Shown: positions 17,849-27,759 of the stretch, piece after piece
Layout: every line of letters begins with the position of its first letter
How positions within the stretch are numbered: position 1 is the first letter of the stretch
Source of the DNA: Fluoribacter dumoffii NY 23
GTDB taxonomy: Bacteria > Pseudomonadota > Gammaproteobacteria > Legionellales > Legionellaceae
Direction: 5' to 3'
NCBI RefSeq assembly: GCF_000236165.1
Contig: NZ_CM001373.1
Coordinates: 1,688,777-1,752,776 of the forward strand
Length of the DNA stretch: 64,000 nucleotides
Notes under the pieces: generated by a model
What the model saw: only the letters and a program-made list of their open reading frames with translations
Database searches by the model: none
What the model was told of the DNA's origin: nothing
Position numbers and translations under genes: made by a program

Positions 17849-20437
17849 TCAAGCTTCCAGGTGTCCCCGTGGTTTCGGCTTGTGAGGCAGAAAAGTTCCC
17901 AACCAGATAAATGCTTTGTTAATGGCCAGGAGAATCCTGCGAATTCTATTTGGTGTATATTCTATAATATCGTAATAACCGCGTAAGTCCAAAACAAATA
18001 CATCACGCATACTTTTAAGGGGTTTATCCTGATCAAAAGATTCTTGCCATAGGGACCAAACATCTGCCCGCGCAAAGGTACACTGGATAAAATCAATATT
18101 TTGCCTGAGCGTAAACTCGTGCAATCGGATCCCTGCGTTGCGGTTAAATGAAAAGGCAACAGTCCCTGGGAAAGCAAATTCATCTTGTCCTCGTTTCAGC
18201 AAAAGCGTGATCTCGTCTCCCGCCTTGAGCAAATTGGGTTCTTCCAATTGTATCCCTACCCCTTTATCAGAATAATTTCTCAGGACACATTGATATACAT
18301 GGCCATCAGGGCGGGAAATTGCGGCCGGCATAACAAAGGTTACTCGGGGTGCTCTGCGTCTTTGTTTTGCTTCAATACTCACACCAAGCGCTCCACCAAG
18401 AATAGTAATATTATATAAAGTCCAGATTGTAGTTATAAAAACAGCTAAAATTGTTGGGGCTGGGTCCACAGTCAGGCGAAAGGCAGCCGCAATTAGACCG
18501 GCAATATTAATACATAATAAAACGATATAGGGACGTGCTGTGATCCAGTCAACATGCTCTTCTGAAATAACTTTCCCCTTAGGAGTCACATTAAACCTTC
18601 CTTTATGGGGATTAATTAAAGCCATGGTTGTTGGTACGGCAATGTACCATGCCATCACTGTCTCATAGATTTCATTCCATAAAAAATGGCGAAAGCGGCC
18701 TTGGATGCGGTCATTGGTTAAAATTGCATGGACAATATGAGGGATGGCATAAAGCAAGATCATCACTCCAGAAGCATAAACTACATACGCATTCAAAACT
18801 AAAAATGCCGCCGGGGTAATGAAAAAAATTAAACGAGGAACGCCTGAAAGAAAATGTAACATGGCATTGAAATAACAAAGGCGTTGCCCAAATGCCAACC
18901 CTTTACCCAATAAGGGGTTATCCATACGTAAAATCTGGACCATGCCACGTGCCCAACGGATACGCTGGGCCACATGGCTTGCAAGGCTTTCTGTTGCCAA
19001 CCCTGCTGCTAGTGGGATGCGGATGTAAGCAGAATTAAAGCCAAGGCGCTGTAATCTTAATGAAGTATGAGCATCCTCAGTGACACTTTCTACTGCCAAA
19101 CCTCCAATTTTTTCTAAAGCAGAACGGCGCATAATCCCGCTGGAACCACAAAAATAAGTTGCATTCCAGGTATCATTCCCATCTTGTACCACGCCATAAA
19201 ACAAAGAGCTCTCATTGGGTGTTTTTCTAAATGATTTCAAATTGCGTTCAAAAGGATCCGGTGAGAAAAAATGATGCGGTGTTTGGACAATCGCAAGTTT
19301 AGGATCTTTTAAGAACCAGCCTACCGTTAACTGCAAAAAGGGGTGAGTGATAACATAGTCACAATCAAAAATTGCGATTAAGTCTCCCTTGGAGCGTTTT
19401 AACGCATAATTAATATTGCCTGCTTTAGCATGTTCATGGGTTGGGCGGGCAATATAATGTACACCTACCTCCTCCGCGAATGCTTTAAATTCCGGACGGT
19501 TACCATCATCCAGGATGTATATATTCAGTTTGTCCTTTGGCCAATCCAAACCCAGAGCCGAGTAAATTCCAGGCTTTAAAATACTTAGATCTTCATTATA
19601 AGTGGTGATCATAATATCTACACTTGGCCAGGTAGCCTGATCTGCAGGCAACGGAACTGGTTTTCGATGTAAGGGCCAAAGGCTTTGAAAATAACCCAGG
19701 ATCATCACTAGCCAGATGTATGTTTCAGCAAAGATAAGCAAGCTTCCAAATAGAGTACTTGAGAAATCATCCCATACCAAAGTATAGGTATAACGCCACC
19801 ATAAATAACGAGAGGAAACAATCACAGACAGAACCACTAACAAAATAGTACTGACATGCCCTGGGGCTTTGCGGATGCTCATCGCCATTCCCCAAAGGAG
19901 CACTACAAAAATAAATTGTGCCAAAGGTTTGAAGGGTTGGGTAATGCAAATTAATAATAATACGGCAGAAAACAGGCCTAATATAATGAAGATAATACGG
20001 CGCATCCCACTGCTTGTTTGTTCAAATTGCTGAGTAGTTTTTTGAGTGAGTATATTGTTTTCTATCTGGGCAGGAATTTTTTCAATCAAAGAATAATAAT
20101 AGTTTAGGGAACGCTGCATCAAATTAGGTTTATCTGATGTTTTATGGGGTATGGGACGAAATATCAAAAGCCATAGGCTTTGAATTAAATAGCGAAAAAA
20201 ATCTCCTGAGCGGGGATGTTTCCGGGAAATATGGGGAAACCAAAATTGATGATTTTCACGGACCCATTGCCAGCTGGGAGATTCTAGCTTTAAAAAAGTC
20301 CAGGCGGCTATATGGGATAAAACAATAATCACCGAACTGAAAAAAGACAGATTAAGATGGTGATGAAAATGATAGTAAAGTTTTTGAGTTTTTCTATTTG
20401 CATTATCTGATAAGAACAAAGACATGACCTTACTCAT
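17849..20437 (-). CDS. bcsA: Cellulose synthase catalytic subunit BcsA (UDP-forming, PilZ domain)
   Basis: An 862-residue membrane glycosyltransferase (GT2) that polymerises UDP-glucose into beta-1,4-glucan and threads it through the inner membrane. An N-terminal extension of about 140 residues resembles the enterobacterial enzyme. Catalytic motifs are in order: LDDGNR (about 309), FDCDYV (357), VTEDAH (452) and QRIRWARG (491). The c-di-GMP-binding PilZ domain shows RRAPR (694-698) and NYSDKG (721-726). About eight transmembrane helices flank the catalytic domain. The start is set at 20437, with AAGGA seven bases upstream. An in-frame ATG at 20455 is possible. Either way it overlaps the end of bcsQ, so translation is coupled. 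Activity should depend on c-di-GMP. Confidence 0.96.
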   Translation of the reverse strand: MSKVMSLFLSDNANRKTQKLYYHFHHHLNLSFFSSVIIVLSHIAAWTFLKLESPSWQWVRENHQFWFPHISRKHPRSGDFFRYLIQSLWLLIFRPIPHKTSDKPNLMQRSLNYYYSLIEKIPAQIENNILTQKTTQQFEQTSSGMRRIIFIILGLFSAVLLLICITQPFKPLAQFIFVVLLWGMAMSIRKAPGHVSTILLVVLSVIVSSRYLWWRYTYTLVWDDFSSTLFGSLLIFAETYIWLVMILGYFQSLWPLHRKPVPLPADQATWPSVDIMITTYNEDLSILKPGIYSALGLDWPKDKLNIYILDDGNRPEFKAFAEEVGVHYIARPTHEHAKAGNINYALKRSKGDLIAIFDCDYVITHPFLQLTVGWFLKDPKLAIVQTPHHFFSPDPFERNLKSFRKTPNESSLFYGVVQDGNDTWNATYFCGSSGIMRRSALEKIGGLAVESVTEDAHTSLRLQRLGFNSAYIRIPLAAGLATESLASHVAQRIRWARGMVQILRMDNPLLGKGLAFGQRLCYFNAMLHFLSGVPRLIFFITPAAFLVLNAYVVYASGVMILLYAIPHIVHAILTNDRIQGRFRHFLWNEIYETVMAWYIAVPTTMALINPHKGRFNVTPKGKVISEEHVDWITARPYIVLLCINIAGLIAAAFRLTVDPAPTILAVFITTIWTLYNITILGGALGVSIEAKQRRRAPRVTFVMPAAISRPDGHVYQCVLRNYSDKGVGIQLEEPNLLKAGDEITLLLKRGQDEFAFPGTVAFSFNRNAGIRLHEFTLRQNIDFIQCTFARADVWSLWQESFDQDKPLKSMRDVFVLDLRGYYDIIEYTPNRIRRILLAINKAFIWLGTFLPHKPKPRGHLEA

Positions 20438-21170
20438 TTTTTCTTCCTTGTCCATTGTTCAGACACCATTCAGCCAATGCATTACAATCTTGCGCGATAA
20501 GGCTATGAGCGTGATATTCACCTGTAGGTTTTTTAGCTGCAAGCGCTTCTGCAAGTGCTTCATCACTATGCAATATTAAGGGTAAAAAATTTGGCAATAT
20601 TCGCTGCCATAAATCATATAAATCTTTTTGTAATGACTTGGCTGGAGAATAATAATTGATTAAAAAATAACAATGTTCCGGAATTTTTTGCTGATGCAAG
20701 CGAATATGACAATTCATATCTGCGGTGAGCACCAATAATACCCTATCCGCGCAGGCTAAACCTTGTTGAGTCAGTAAAGTAGCATCGGCTGGCAGGTCAA
20801 GCAAAATCCAATGATACTTGTTTTTAGCAATGAGCTCTTCAAAATTTTTTTGCCAGAAAACAGGATTTTCCTGCAGTTCATTTTCCAGATTTACACGCTC
20901 TGTCTGGGTTATTTTCCCGAGAGGTAAATAACTTATAAGAGGGCCATAAGAATGGATTTGTTCCTTCCAGTTTTGCTTGTCCAAATGGGCACGAGCCCAC
21001 CCCTGGGTTTCTTCAAAAGGCATATTAAAATGCAAGCGTAACAAATTGTCGGGAGTAAAATCAATGACCAATGCTGATTCATTCAATTGCTGTAAAGCCC
21101 AGGCTAAACCTGCAGCAATCGAAGTAACACCTACTCCTCCACGGATTCCTTGTAGCGCAATAATTGGCAT
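20430..21170 (-). CDS. bcsQ: Cellulose biosynthesis ATPase-like protein BcsQ
   Basis: A 246-residue MinD/ParA-type (SIMIBI) protein that in enterobacteria localises and stabilises the cellulose synthase complex together with BcsR. The start MPIIALQGIRGGVGVTS is the BcsQ form of the deviant Walker A loop, with RGGVG in place of KGGVGK. VIDFTPDNLLRLHF and WILLDLPADATLL are the switch and Walker B regions. It lies nine bases after bcsR with AGGA before its ATG, and its end overlaps the bcsA start. The trailing QGRKNE encodes part of the bcsA ribosome-binding site. Confidence 0.92.
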   Translation of the reverse strand: MPIIALQGIRGGVGVTSIAAGLAWALQQLNESALVIDFTPDNLLRLHFNMPFEETQGWARAHLDKQNWKEQIHSYGPLISYLPLGKITQTERVNLENELQENPVFWQKNFEELIAKNKYHWILLDLPADATLLTQQGLACADRVLLVLTADMNCHIRLHQQKIPEHCYFLINYYSPAKSLQKDLYDLWQRILPNFLPLILHSDEALAEALAAKKPTGEYHAHSLIAQDCNALAEWCLNNGQGRKNE

Positions 21171-21179
21171 TGTTGGTTC

Positions 21180-21374
21180 CTATTTTATTTTAGAGTCCAG
21201 ATCGTTAAACTCTTTCAATAACACCCAACGGTCGATGATTTCGACAATCTTTTCTTGCTTTGAAATATTTACATAAAAAAATTCAGTTATAGAGTGAATC
21301 TTACTTAGTGTGAGCAAATCATCCTGAATACCAAGAGATTTCAGTCCATGAAGATCTGTAACCTGTCTCTTCAT
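21180..21374 (-). CDS. bcsR: Cellulose biosynthesis small protein BcsR
   Basis: A 64-residue protein that heads the cellulose operon. It matches E. coli BcsR in size, position and its conserved C-terminal block: FYVNISKQEKIVEIIDRW followed by VLLKEF here, against YADISQ...LKRWPLLAEF in E. coli. BcsR binds BcsQ and together they build the synthase complex. AAAGGTG lies before the ATG. Its presence marks this as an enterobacterial-type (type II) cellulose operon. The gene is short enough to be missed by automatic annotation. Confidence 0.85.
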   Translation of the reverse strand: MKRQVTDLHGLKSLGIQDDLLTLSKIHSITEFFYVNISKQEKIVEIIDRWVLLKEFNDLDSKIK

Positions 21375-21402
21375 GTTACACCTTTGCTAACTGTGTATAA
21401 AT

Positions 21403-21434
21403 CGGACTTACCCATATAAAAACATAGCTTTCTT
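21403..21434 (-). promoter_or_regulatory. Candidate promoter of the bcsRQABZ operon
   Basis: On the minus strand TTGATT is followed after 17 bases by TATGTT, about 30 bases before the bcsR start. The spacing is ideal and both boxes are moderately close to consensus. No other gene on this strand lies between it and bcsR, so it is the natural place for the operon promoter. No regulator site was recognised. Confidence 0.35.
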
Positions 21435-21468
21435 TATTAAAAAAATCAATTGACGTGCGGGATAAATC

Positions 21469-24114
21469 CTAGAAGGGCTCCCCTCTTGCTTTGGGGGATT
21501 CCTGGGATGCATACAATGCCTCCTGCCTTTTTTCAATTAGCTCTTGCGCGGCTACAATAATAGGATTTTCTTGTACGTTTTCACCCGGATGATTTAGCTC
21601 ACAGAATTCTTTATATTGTTTTAATTCCTGTTCTCTCATGTAAAGCTCAAACTCCTTGTAGAACGTCTTTCCTTTTTCTTCCCCAAGAATCTGTCTGATC
21701 TCTTCATACAAACCTGTTTTGGGATTACTGTAAAAGCAAATATCAAAAAATTTCTTCTGATAAACAGTAGAGAACTGGTAAGGTTTACCCACCAGAACAG
21801 GTATTTGATTAAATAACATATCAATCCCTTGAGTTTGGGGTTCATATTTGGCTTTAAATAAAAGTTCAATGACCTCTTGGCGCTTTTCAGCAGGGACGAT
21901 AATGGAGCGGCTGGCTGCAAATTTCCTGTTTTCATCATTTAAAAAGGGAGCACCGCCCAAGCGGCCGCCACGTTCAGCAAGGGATAATTTCATGCTCCCA
22001 TCCTGCATATTTTTTAAGGTGGCCAGCACACTATGCCCCGTAAAACCCGTAGCTTGAAATGCCATGCCCTCACTATCCAGGCGGTTTATTATATCAATAA
22101 CTGTTGAATCCAATTGAAGTTTATCCAGTGCGGATAATAAGGGGTTAAACTGCGAAGAACACTCTGGATGTTTTTCCTGGATAAAGGCTTTTAAATAGGT
22201 TTTTAGCACGCAGACCCCATCATCGAACAATCCCAAACCTAATTTAACCTCTGCATTTGGGAATTTAAGGACTTCATTCAGCTTTTCTCCCCCAAAGATA
22301 AAATATAGCCGCCGGCGATTGTAATATTCTCTATAATCCAGCTGATATGCCTCAAAGAAGGACTTGAGGATTTCCTGTGGAACCATATTCAAGTAGTTAA
22401 TGGTAATTACCGATTGATGTTTATTATTTTTGGCCAAAATATCCGCTCCTGCATTACAAAGCACCGGTACAGCATCCCAATTTTTGCATTGCAGAGCGAG
22501 CAATAAAGGAGTATTCCCTTCTGCATCTCTATCTTCCATCATTTTGGTTTTTATTTGAGGATGCGAAGTGGTTAAACGCAGCATCTCTTTTATTTCATCA
22601 GTACGCTGAAGCAGGATTGCTGTATGTAAGGGAGTTTCATTGTTATTATTTTTTTCTAAAAGTAAATGCGGACAATGGTTAAAGAGATACTCCATTGTTT
22701 TTCCCCAGTAGCCTTTGGCCAATAACAGATGGAAAGCATTATTTCCTTCTGCATCGCGATCCTCCAGGGAAAACCCTTTTTGCCGAAACAAATCCACGAG
22801 CCCCTCAGCATTTTGTTTTGCGGCTGCCAATAAAGGCGTTTGTCCTTTGGAGTTCTTATCTTCATGCGAAACCAGGCCCCGTTCCACTAAAATCTTTACA
22901 AGATGAACTTGATGGTTTTTTATCGCCACAAACAAAAACTTATCCCCTTCATCATCCCCATCATGAATAGAAGAAGGTTGCTGGGAGAGAAAATAATCCA
23001 TGAGTTGGATATTTCCCAAACTCGCAGCCAATAAAAAAGGAGTCATTTTAGACTCGTTCTGGGCGGATAAGGAAACGCCTTGTCTTACTAACCATTGTAC
23101 TGCTTCAAAATCCCCTTTTTTAATTGCATCAAATAAAGCATCTTCCTTTTCCTTTTGAGAAATTTTAGTAAAAAGAAAATCTGCTATTTCGAGATTCTTT
23201 GCTTCCAAAACGAGTTGAAAAGCTGTTTTACCTTGCTTATTTTTCTGATTAACGGGTATACCTTGCTCCAGAAGGTAACGAACCATGTCAAGATGTCCAT
23301 GTTGAGCAGCCCTCATTAACGTAGTTTCGCCCTTCGCATTACTAAGAAACAAATCAATCCCTGCTTTATTTAAAAATTGAAGTGTTTCCAATTGTCCATT
23401 TTCAACAGCAAAAAAACTTGCATTCTCCCCATCTTTATTTTTTTTATGCAGATCAGCACCTTTTTCAAGCAAATACTCAATAACTTTTAAACTCCCTCTC
23501 CCTGCTGCGATCATAAAGGGGGTATTGCCCTGGTTATCGGTTATTTCAGCAGCGAATTTTTCAGGGAATAATTTAATTGCATCCAATCTGTCGTTATATG
23601 CAGCAAAATGGGCAGTGGACCATCCATCCTTGGTTCGGTAAAGAAGTAAATCTTCCCTGCTCCTTATACTAAAAAGGATCTCCAGGGCCGAAACATCCCC
23701 CAATGCACTTGCCACCATAATGATTTTGCCAAATCCTTCCCTGCGAAATCCTCCTGCAGGTAATTTCTTTATTTTTTCATATTCGCGCGCAATGACAAGA
23801 CGGCTTGAGTCACTTAATTTGGGAGCTGATTCCAATAAAGACAATGCCTTTGAGGATGAGTATATATGACAGCATTCGAGAGGGGTAAAACCGTTGCTAT
23901 TGGAAACTCCCAATACTGGGCTCGCGTATTCCTCAGCGCTTTCTAAAAGTAAACTCAGAATTTCGGCTTGATTGTGAATTGCAGCAAGATGTACCAATGT
24001 ATTGCCGTTTTCATCAGACATGAGAAAATTTTCTTCATTTACACTCGACATCAATTTTTTAAATTGTCCCAGATTCCCCTGCTTTATCGCAGCTATTAAT
24101 GCTTGAGTAATCAT
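21469..24114 (-). CDS. Ankyrin-repeat protein, putative Dot/Icm effector
   Basis: An 881-residue protein. From residue 1 to about 575 it is a solenoid of roughly a dozen ankyrin repeats, with hallmarks such as DENGNTLVHLAAIHNQAEIL (34-53), DNQGNTPFMIAAGRGSLKVI (193-212), KGETTLMRAAQHGHLDMV (261-278) and AEGNTPLLLALQCKNW (531-546). The C-terminal 300 residues are not ankyrin. They contain GVC at 633-635 and TGHSVLATL at 692-700 followed by DGSMKLSLAERGG, a spacing that could suit a cysteine hydrolase, but this is speculative. No signal peptide. Long ankyrin proteins of this kind are classic Legionella effectors that bind host proteins. The gene sits between the cellulose operon and truD. Confidence 0.85.
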   Translation of the reverse strand: MITQALIAAIKQGNLGQFKKLMSSVNEENFLMSDENGNTLVHLAAIHNQAEILSLLLESAEEYASPVLGVSNSNGFTPLECCHIYSSSKALSLLESAPKLSDSSRLVIAREYEKIKKLPAGGFRREGFGKIIMVASALGDVSALEILFSIRSREDLLLYRTKDGWSTAHFAAYNDRLDAIKLFPEKFAAEITDNQGNTPFMIAAGRGSLKVIEYLLEKGADLHKKNKDGENASFFAVENGQLETLQFLNKAGIDLFLSNAKGETTLMRAAQHGHLDMVRYLLEQGIPVNQKNKQGKTAFQLVLEAKNLEIADFLFTKISQKEKEDALFDAIKKGDFEAVQWLVRQGVSLSAQNESKMTPFLLAASLGNIQLMDYFLSQQPSSIHDGDDEGDKFLFVAIKNHQVHLVKILVERGLVSHEDKNSKGQTPLLAAAKQNAEGLVDLFRQKGFSLEDRDAEGNNAFHLLLAKGYWGKTMEYLFNHCPHLLLEKNNNNETPLHTAILLQRTDEIKEMLRLTTSHPQIKTKMMEDRDAEGNTPLLLALQCKNWDAVPVLCNAGADILAKNNKHQSVITINYLNMVPQEILKSFFEAYQLDYREYYNRRRLYFIFGGEKLNEVLKFPNAEVKLGLGLFDDGVCVLKTYLKAFIQEKHPECSSQFNPLLSALDKLQLDSTVIDIINRLDSEGMAFQATGFTGHSVLATLKNMQDGSMKLSLAERGGRLGGAPFLNDENRKFAASRSIIVPAEKRQEVIELLFKAKYEPQTQGIDMLFNQIPVLVGKPYQFSTVYQKKFFDICFYSNPKTGLYEEIRQILGEEKGKTFYKEFELYMREQELKQYKEFCELNHPGENVQENPIIVAAQELIEKRQEALYASQESPKARGEPF

Positions 24115-24232
24115 TGAATAAATCCAATTTAACCATCTCTTTAAACAAGTATAGTAGCCAGGAGAAATCCGGATAAAAATTTAAATTAGAAAGCAAGGGT
24201 AAATAAGTTTCGACATATCTTAATTTGCCGGC

Positions 24233-25261
24233 TTAACTTAATTTATCTTGATAGAGACACAACTCACGTAAAACTGCAGTAGCGTATGCTCCTGCAGGTA
24301 AACTGAAAGTGAGCTCCGCTGTATTTTCTATAATATCGCAGGTAAGCTGCTCTGCATGTAAAATATTGGCTCGCCAGTCTTCCTCCAACCCGTAACGCTC
24401 TAATCCTGTAAGCCAGGGCTGCCAATCAGCATAAATATCCTCAATTAATTTCAGGGCTTCATCTGTTGCTTTGTTTTTGCTTTTTCCAGGCAAGGGGCTT
24501 GCAGGGGAAATATCCCGGTCTTTAATCCTTTTAAATAATTCATTATCCGGGGAATCAACAACAAAAATACTGTTTGAACCGTGAAGCTGCATTACATCCC
24601 CAGATAAGGGTATATCCCAACATTGTTGCGAAACCCGGCGGGAAAGAATTAAATTGTAAATCCATGAGCGGGCAGCAGAGCAGTACATCCCTTTTAAAAA
24701 TCGATCCTTGATTTTGCGGCCCTGAACAAGCATTTCTTCGGCTTTTAGTAAATTATTTATATTTCTGCCAAATCGTTGCTCTCCAAAATAATTGGGGACA
24801 CCATATTCTTTAATCCGTCCAATACGCTCCAACAAATCTTTCTCATCCGAAACTTCACGCAAACGCACAAGAAAATGATTCCCGGCGAGAAACCCGGGTT
24901 TTAATTTTTTATGGTGACGGGTATGCTCCAAAATACGCCAACCGGTTGCTGAAATCTGCTCAATCCCCGGAATCTCTTCTCCCGGGGCGTGGATACTCAG
25001 CCATTGGGTAGTTAAAGCGTATTTGTCTTTTAAACCTGCATAACCAATAGCCCTTGGCGGCTTATTTACTAATTTTGCCAGTGACTTAATTACTTCCAGG
25101 GTGGTGAGCCCTTTTTTCTCGATTTTAATTAAAATATGTTCCCCTGCTCCAGAAAATGGGGTATTGAAAAATTCATTTACCTGGAAATCTTCAGGGGTAT
25201 ATTTAAAATAAGCTGTAGATTTCGGTAGGCTGTGAGCATAGGACCAGTTTAAAGAATACAT
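24233..25261 (-). CDS. truD: tRNA pseudouridine(13) synthase TruD
   Basis: A 342-residue enzyme that makes pseudouridine at position 13 of tRNA(Glu). It shows the TruD opening [13 protein letters not shown], the catalytic motif [14 protein letters not shown] with the active aspartate in GLKD, the [10 protein letters not shown] strand and [17 protein letters not shown] start it at the ATG at 25261 ([13 protein letters not shown]) with AGAGG about nine bases upstream. The frame continues 66 bases further up but into low-complexity AT-rich sequence with no support. Divergent from galU. Confidence 0.94.
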   Translation of the reverse strand: MYSLNWSYAHSLPKSTAYFKYTPEDFQVNEFFNTPFSGAGEHILIKIEKKGLTTLEVIKSLAKLVNKPPRAIGYAGLKDKYALTTQWLSIHAPGEEIPGIEQISATGWRILEHTRHHKKLKPGFLAGNHFLVRLREVSDEKDLLERIGRIKEYGVPNYFGEQRFGRNINNLLKAEEMLVQGRKIKDRFLKGMYCSAARSWIYNLILSRRVSQQCWDIPLSGDVMQLHGSNSIFVVDSPDNELFKRIKDRDISPASPLPGKSKNKATDEALKLIEDIYADWQPWLTGLERYGLEEDWRANILHAEQLTCDIIENTAELTFSLPAGAYATAVLRELCLYQDKLS

Positions 25262-25332
25262 AAATAACAACCTCTTAAAATAAACAATTACCTTTATAAA
25301 ATTTTGATAAAAAACTATATTAATCAAAATAT

Positions 25333-25350
25333 TTTAAGTGCATACTTAAA
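25333..25350. promoter_or_regulatory. Palindrome between truD and galU
   Basis: TTTAAGT and its exact complement ACTTAAA are separated by GCAT in the 128-base divergent region, 40 bases before galU. An 18-base symmetric site of this form could be an operator for the galU-pgi-bcsC operon, but AT-rich DNA also makes such palindromes by chance. Confidence 0.3.
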
Positions 25351-25389
25351 TGAAATGTATATTATTTGTTACTAAATGGATAGATAACA

Positions 25390-26265
25390 ATGAGTGCAAC
25401 ATATCCGCCAATACGCAAAGCTGTATTTCCTGTTGCCGGTTTAGGGACTCGATTTTTACCAGCAACCAAAGCAGCTCCCAAAGAAATGCTGACTGTGGTG
25501 AACAAGCCCTTGATTCAATATGCAGTAGAAGAAGCATATGCCGCAGGCATACGACAAATGATCTTTGTAACTTGCCATAACAAACGCGCCATTGAAGATC
25601 ATTTTGATTATGCCTATCAATTGGAGAATGAACTGCATCTTCATGATAAAAATGAACTGCTATCTATAGTACAATCAGTAACACCTTCAGATATGGAGTG
25701 TTTTTATGTTCGTCAAGCAAAGCCTTTTGGACTGGGCCATGCGGTTTTGTGCGCGGAAAAAATTGTATGTAATGAGGCCTTTGCTGTCATCCTTGCTGAT
25801 GATCTGATGTCGAGTCATATTCCGGTAGTTCGACAACTAACCCAAATGTATGAGGAATTCGGCCACAGCATTGTCGCAGTAGAAACTATTCCCCAGGAAT
25901 TAACTGAATGTTATGGGATTATACAAGGTGCTCCCTGGGATAAAGAGCTTTTGAGCATCCATCATTTAGTAGAAAAACCTAAACCGCATCTGGCTGCTTC
26001 CAATATTGCCATTGTAGGTCGTTATGTTCTTACTCCGAGTATTTTTGACCACATCAGGAAACTACCTGCAGAAGAACATAAAGAAATTCAATTAACCGAT
26101 GCGATTAATGAATTAGTAAAAAAAGAAACGGTTTTAGCTTTACCTTATGAAGGTAAACGGTATGATTGCGGCAGTGTACTTGGTTTTCTAAAAGCCAATG
26201 TGGATTTGGGTAAAGAGCATCCTAGCGAAGGAAAAAATTTTTCCAAGTGGCTTTTAAATAAATAA
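25390..26265 (+). CDS. galU: UTP-glucose-1-phosphate uridylyltransferase
   Basis: A 291-residue enzyme that makes UDP-glucose from UTP and glucose-1-phosphate, the direct precursor of cellulose and many surface sugars. The nucleotide-binding signature is AVFPVAGLGTRFLPATKA, followed by KEMLTVVNKPLIQYAVEEA. FAVILADDLM and HHLVEKPKP complete the active site. GGATAG precedes the ATG. It begins a plus-strand unit with pgi and bcsC, which places precursor supply with cellulose export. Confidence 0.96.
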   Translation: MSATYPPIRKAVFPVAGLGTRFLPATKAAPKEMLTVVNKPLIQYAVEEAYAAGIRQMIFVTCHNKRAIEDHFDYAYQLENELHLHDKNELLSIVQSVTPSDMECFYVRQAKPFGLGHAVLCAEKIVCNEAFAVILADDLMSSHIPVVRQLTQMYEEFGHSIVAVETIPQELTECYGIIQGAPWDKELLSIHHLVEKPKPHLAASNIAIVGRYVLTPSIFDHIRKLPAEEHKEIQLTDAINELVKKETVLALPYEGKRYDCGSVLGFLKANVDLGKEHPSEGKNFSKWLLNK

Positions 26266-26307
26266 TTTGATTGTGAACGTTTTAATTTGATTTGATTGAG
26301 AAGATAT

Positions 26308-27759
26308 ATGGAACAACTTAATAAAAAAAATGCTTGGAAGAAGCTCGAAAAATATGCAAAAACATATATTGTCCAGCACTCCGAAACTAAAAATAATTTG
26401 ATATCCAAAGAGAACATTACCCTGGATTACAGCGGGCAACACGTCGATAAATTAATTATGGATTCACTCATAGAGCTTGCAAATGAGTGTAATCTGCATG
26501 AACAAATCCAGGCCATGATGTGTGGGAAACCAATTAACAATACGGAAAACAGACCGGTATTGCATACAGCTCTTCGCGCCCCGGACAATAAAGTCATAAT
26601 GGTTAACGAACGAAACATTATTCCTGATATAGTCCATGTCCGTAACACCATGAAACAGATTTCCACCAAAATTAGAAATAAAGAATGGCTTGGTTATTCA
26701 GGCAAGCCTATTACTGATGTGGTGAACATAGGAATCGGCGGTTCGATGCTTGGCCCTTACTTCTGTATTCATGCATTAAGGGATTTAGTAATCGACACCT
26801 TGGGGTTTCATTTTATTTCGGATATTGATCCCCATGCGTTTTCACGCGTCACTGCAAAACTAAATCCGGAAACTACTTTATTTATTATTTCCTCAAAATC
26901 ATTTACCACGCCCGAAACCCTTTCTCATTTCCAGAAAGCCTTGGCATGGATTGACCATGAGCAAAAATTTAATCAGCATTTTATTGCCATCACGGCAAAT
27001 GTTAAAAAAGCTGAGGAAATGGGTTTTAAAACAATTCTACCGATATGGGATTGGGTGGGAGGACGTTATTCCTTCTGCTCAGCAATCAATTTAATTTCCT
27101 GTATCGCCATTGGTTTTGAACATTTTTCAGAAATCCTTGCTGGGGCGCACAGCATGGACATGCACTTTTGTTCAGAACATTTCACAAAAAATTTACCGGT
27201 TCTGCTCGCGTTATTGGGGATATGGAATATAAATTTTTTAAATATTAACAATCTGCTGGTCATGACTTACACCCAAGATTTACAAGACTTTGTCCCCTAT
27301 CTGCAGCAACTTGATATGGAGAGCAATGGTAAATCAATAAACCGGCAAGGACGTAAAATTGATTATGCTACAGGCCCAATTATTTGGGGAGGGCTTGGCA
27401 ATCATGCACAACACAGTTATTATCAATTATTGTGTCAGGGAACAAATAAAATAGCAGCAGATTTAATTTGTGTTCGTACTTTTGATGATGACGTAATAAA
27501 TAAAATGTGTCGCGCTCATAAAGAAGTCTTAACAAAAGGCGGAAATCACGGGGAGAATCCACACAACCATATTGCAGGCGAGATACCGGTAAACCTTCTC
27601 TGCCTGGATGAGTTCTCTCCCAGAACACTTGGAGCATTGATTTCTTTATATGAGCATAAAATTTTTGTACAGGGTGTAGTTTGGAATATAAATTCTTTTG
27701 ATCAACCTGGGGTTGAGAGCTCCAAGGAAATAATACGACAAAATAATTGGATTAGTTAA
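26308..27759 (+). CDS. pgi: Glucose-6-phosphate isomerase
   Basis: A 483-residue enzyme interconverting glucose-6-phosphate and fructose-6-phosphate. VNIGIGGSMLGPYF is the phosphosugar loop, ISSKSFTTPET binds phosphate, WDWVGGRYSFCSAINL is the family signature, and HGENPHNHIAGEIPV carries the catalytic histidine region. It is shorter than the 549-residue E. coli form, as in related bacteria. I start at the ATG at 26308. A TTG 12 bases earlier is also in frame. Its stop overlaps the bcsC start (TAATG), so bcsC translation is coupled to it. Confidence 0.95.
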   Translation: MEQLNKKNAWKKLEKYAKTYIVQHSETKNNLISKENITLDYSGQHVDKLIMDSLIELANECNLHEQIQAMMCGKPINNTENRPVLHTALRAPDNKVIMVNERNIIPDIVHVRNTMKQISTKIRNKEWLGYSGKPITDVVNIGIGGSMLGPYFCIHALRDLVIDTLGFHFISDIDPHAFSRVTAKLNPETTLFIISSKSFTTPETLSHFQKALAWIDHEQKFNQHFIAITANVKKAEEMGFKTILPIWDWVGGRYSFCSAINLISCIAIGFEHFSEILAGAHSMDMHFCSEHFTKNLPVLLALLGIWNINFLNINNLLVMTYTQDLQDFVPYLQQLDMESNGKSINRQGRKIDYATGPIIWGGLGNHAQHSYYQLLCQGTNKIAADLICVRTFDDDVINKMCRAHKEVLTKGGNHGENPHNHIAGEIPVNLLCLDEFSPRTLGALISLYEHKIFVQGVVWNINSFDQPGVESSKEIIRQNNWIS

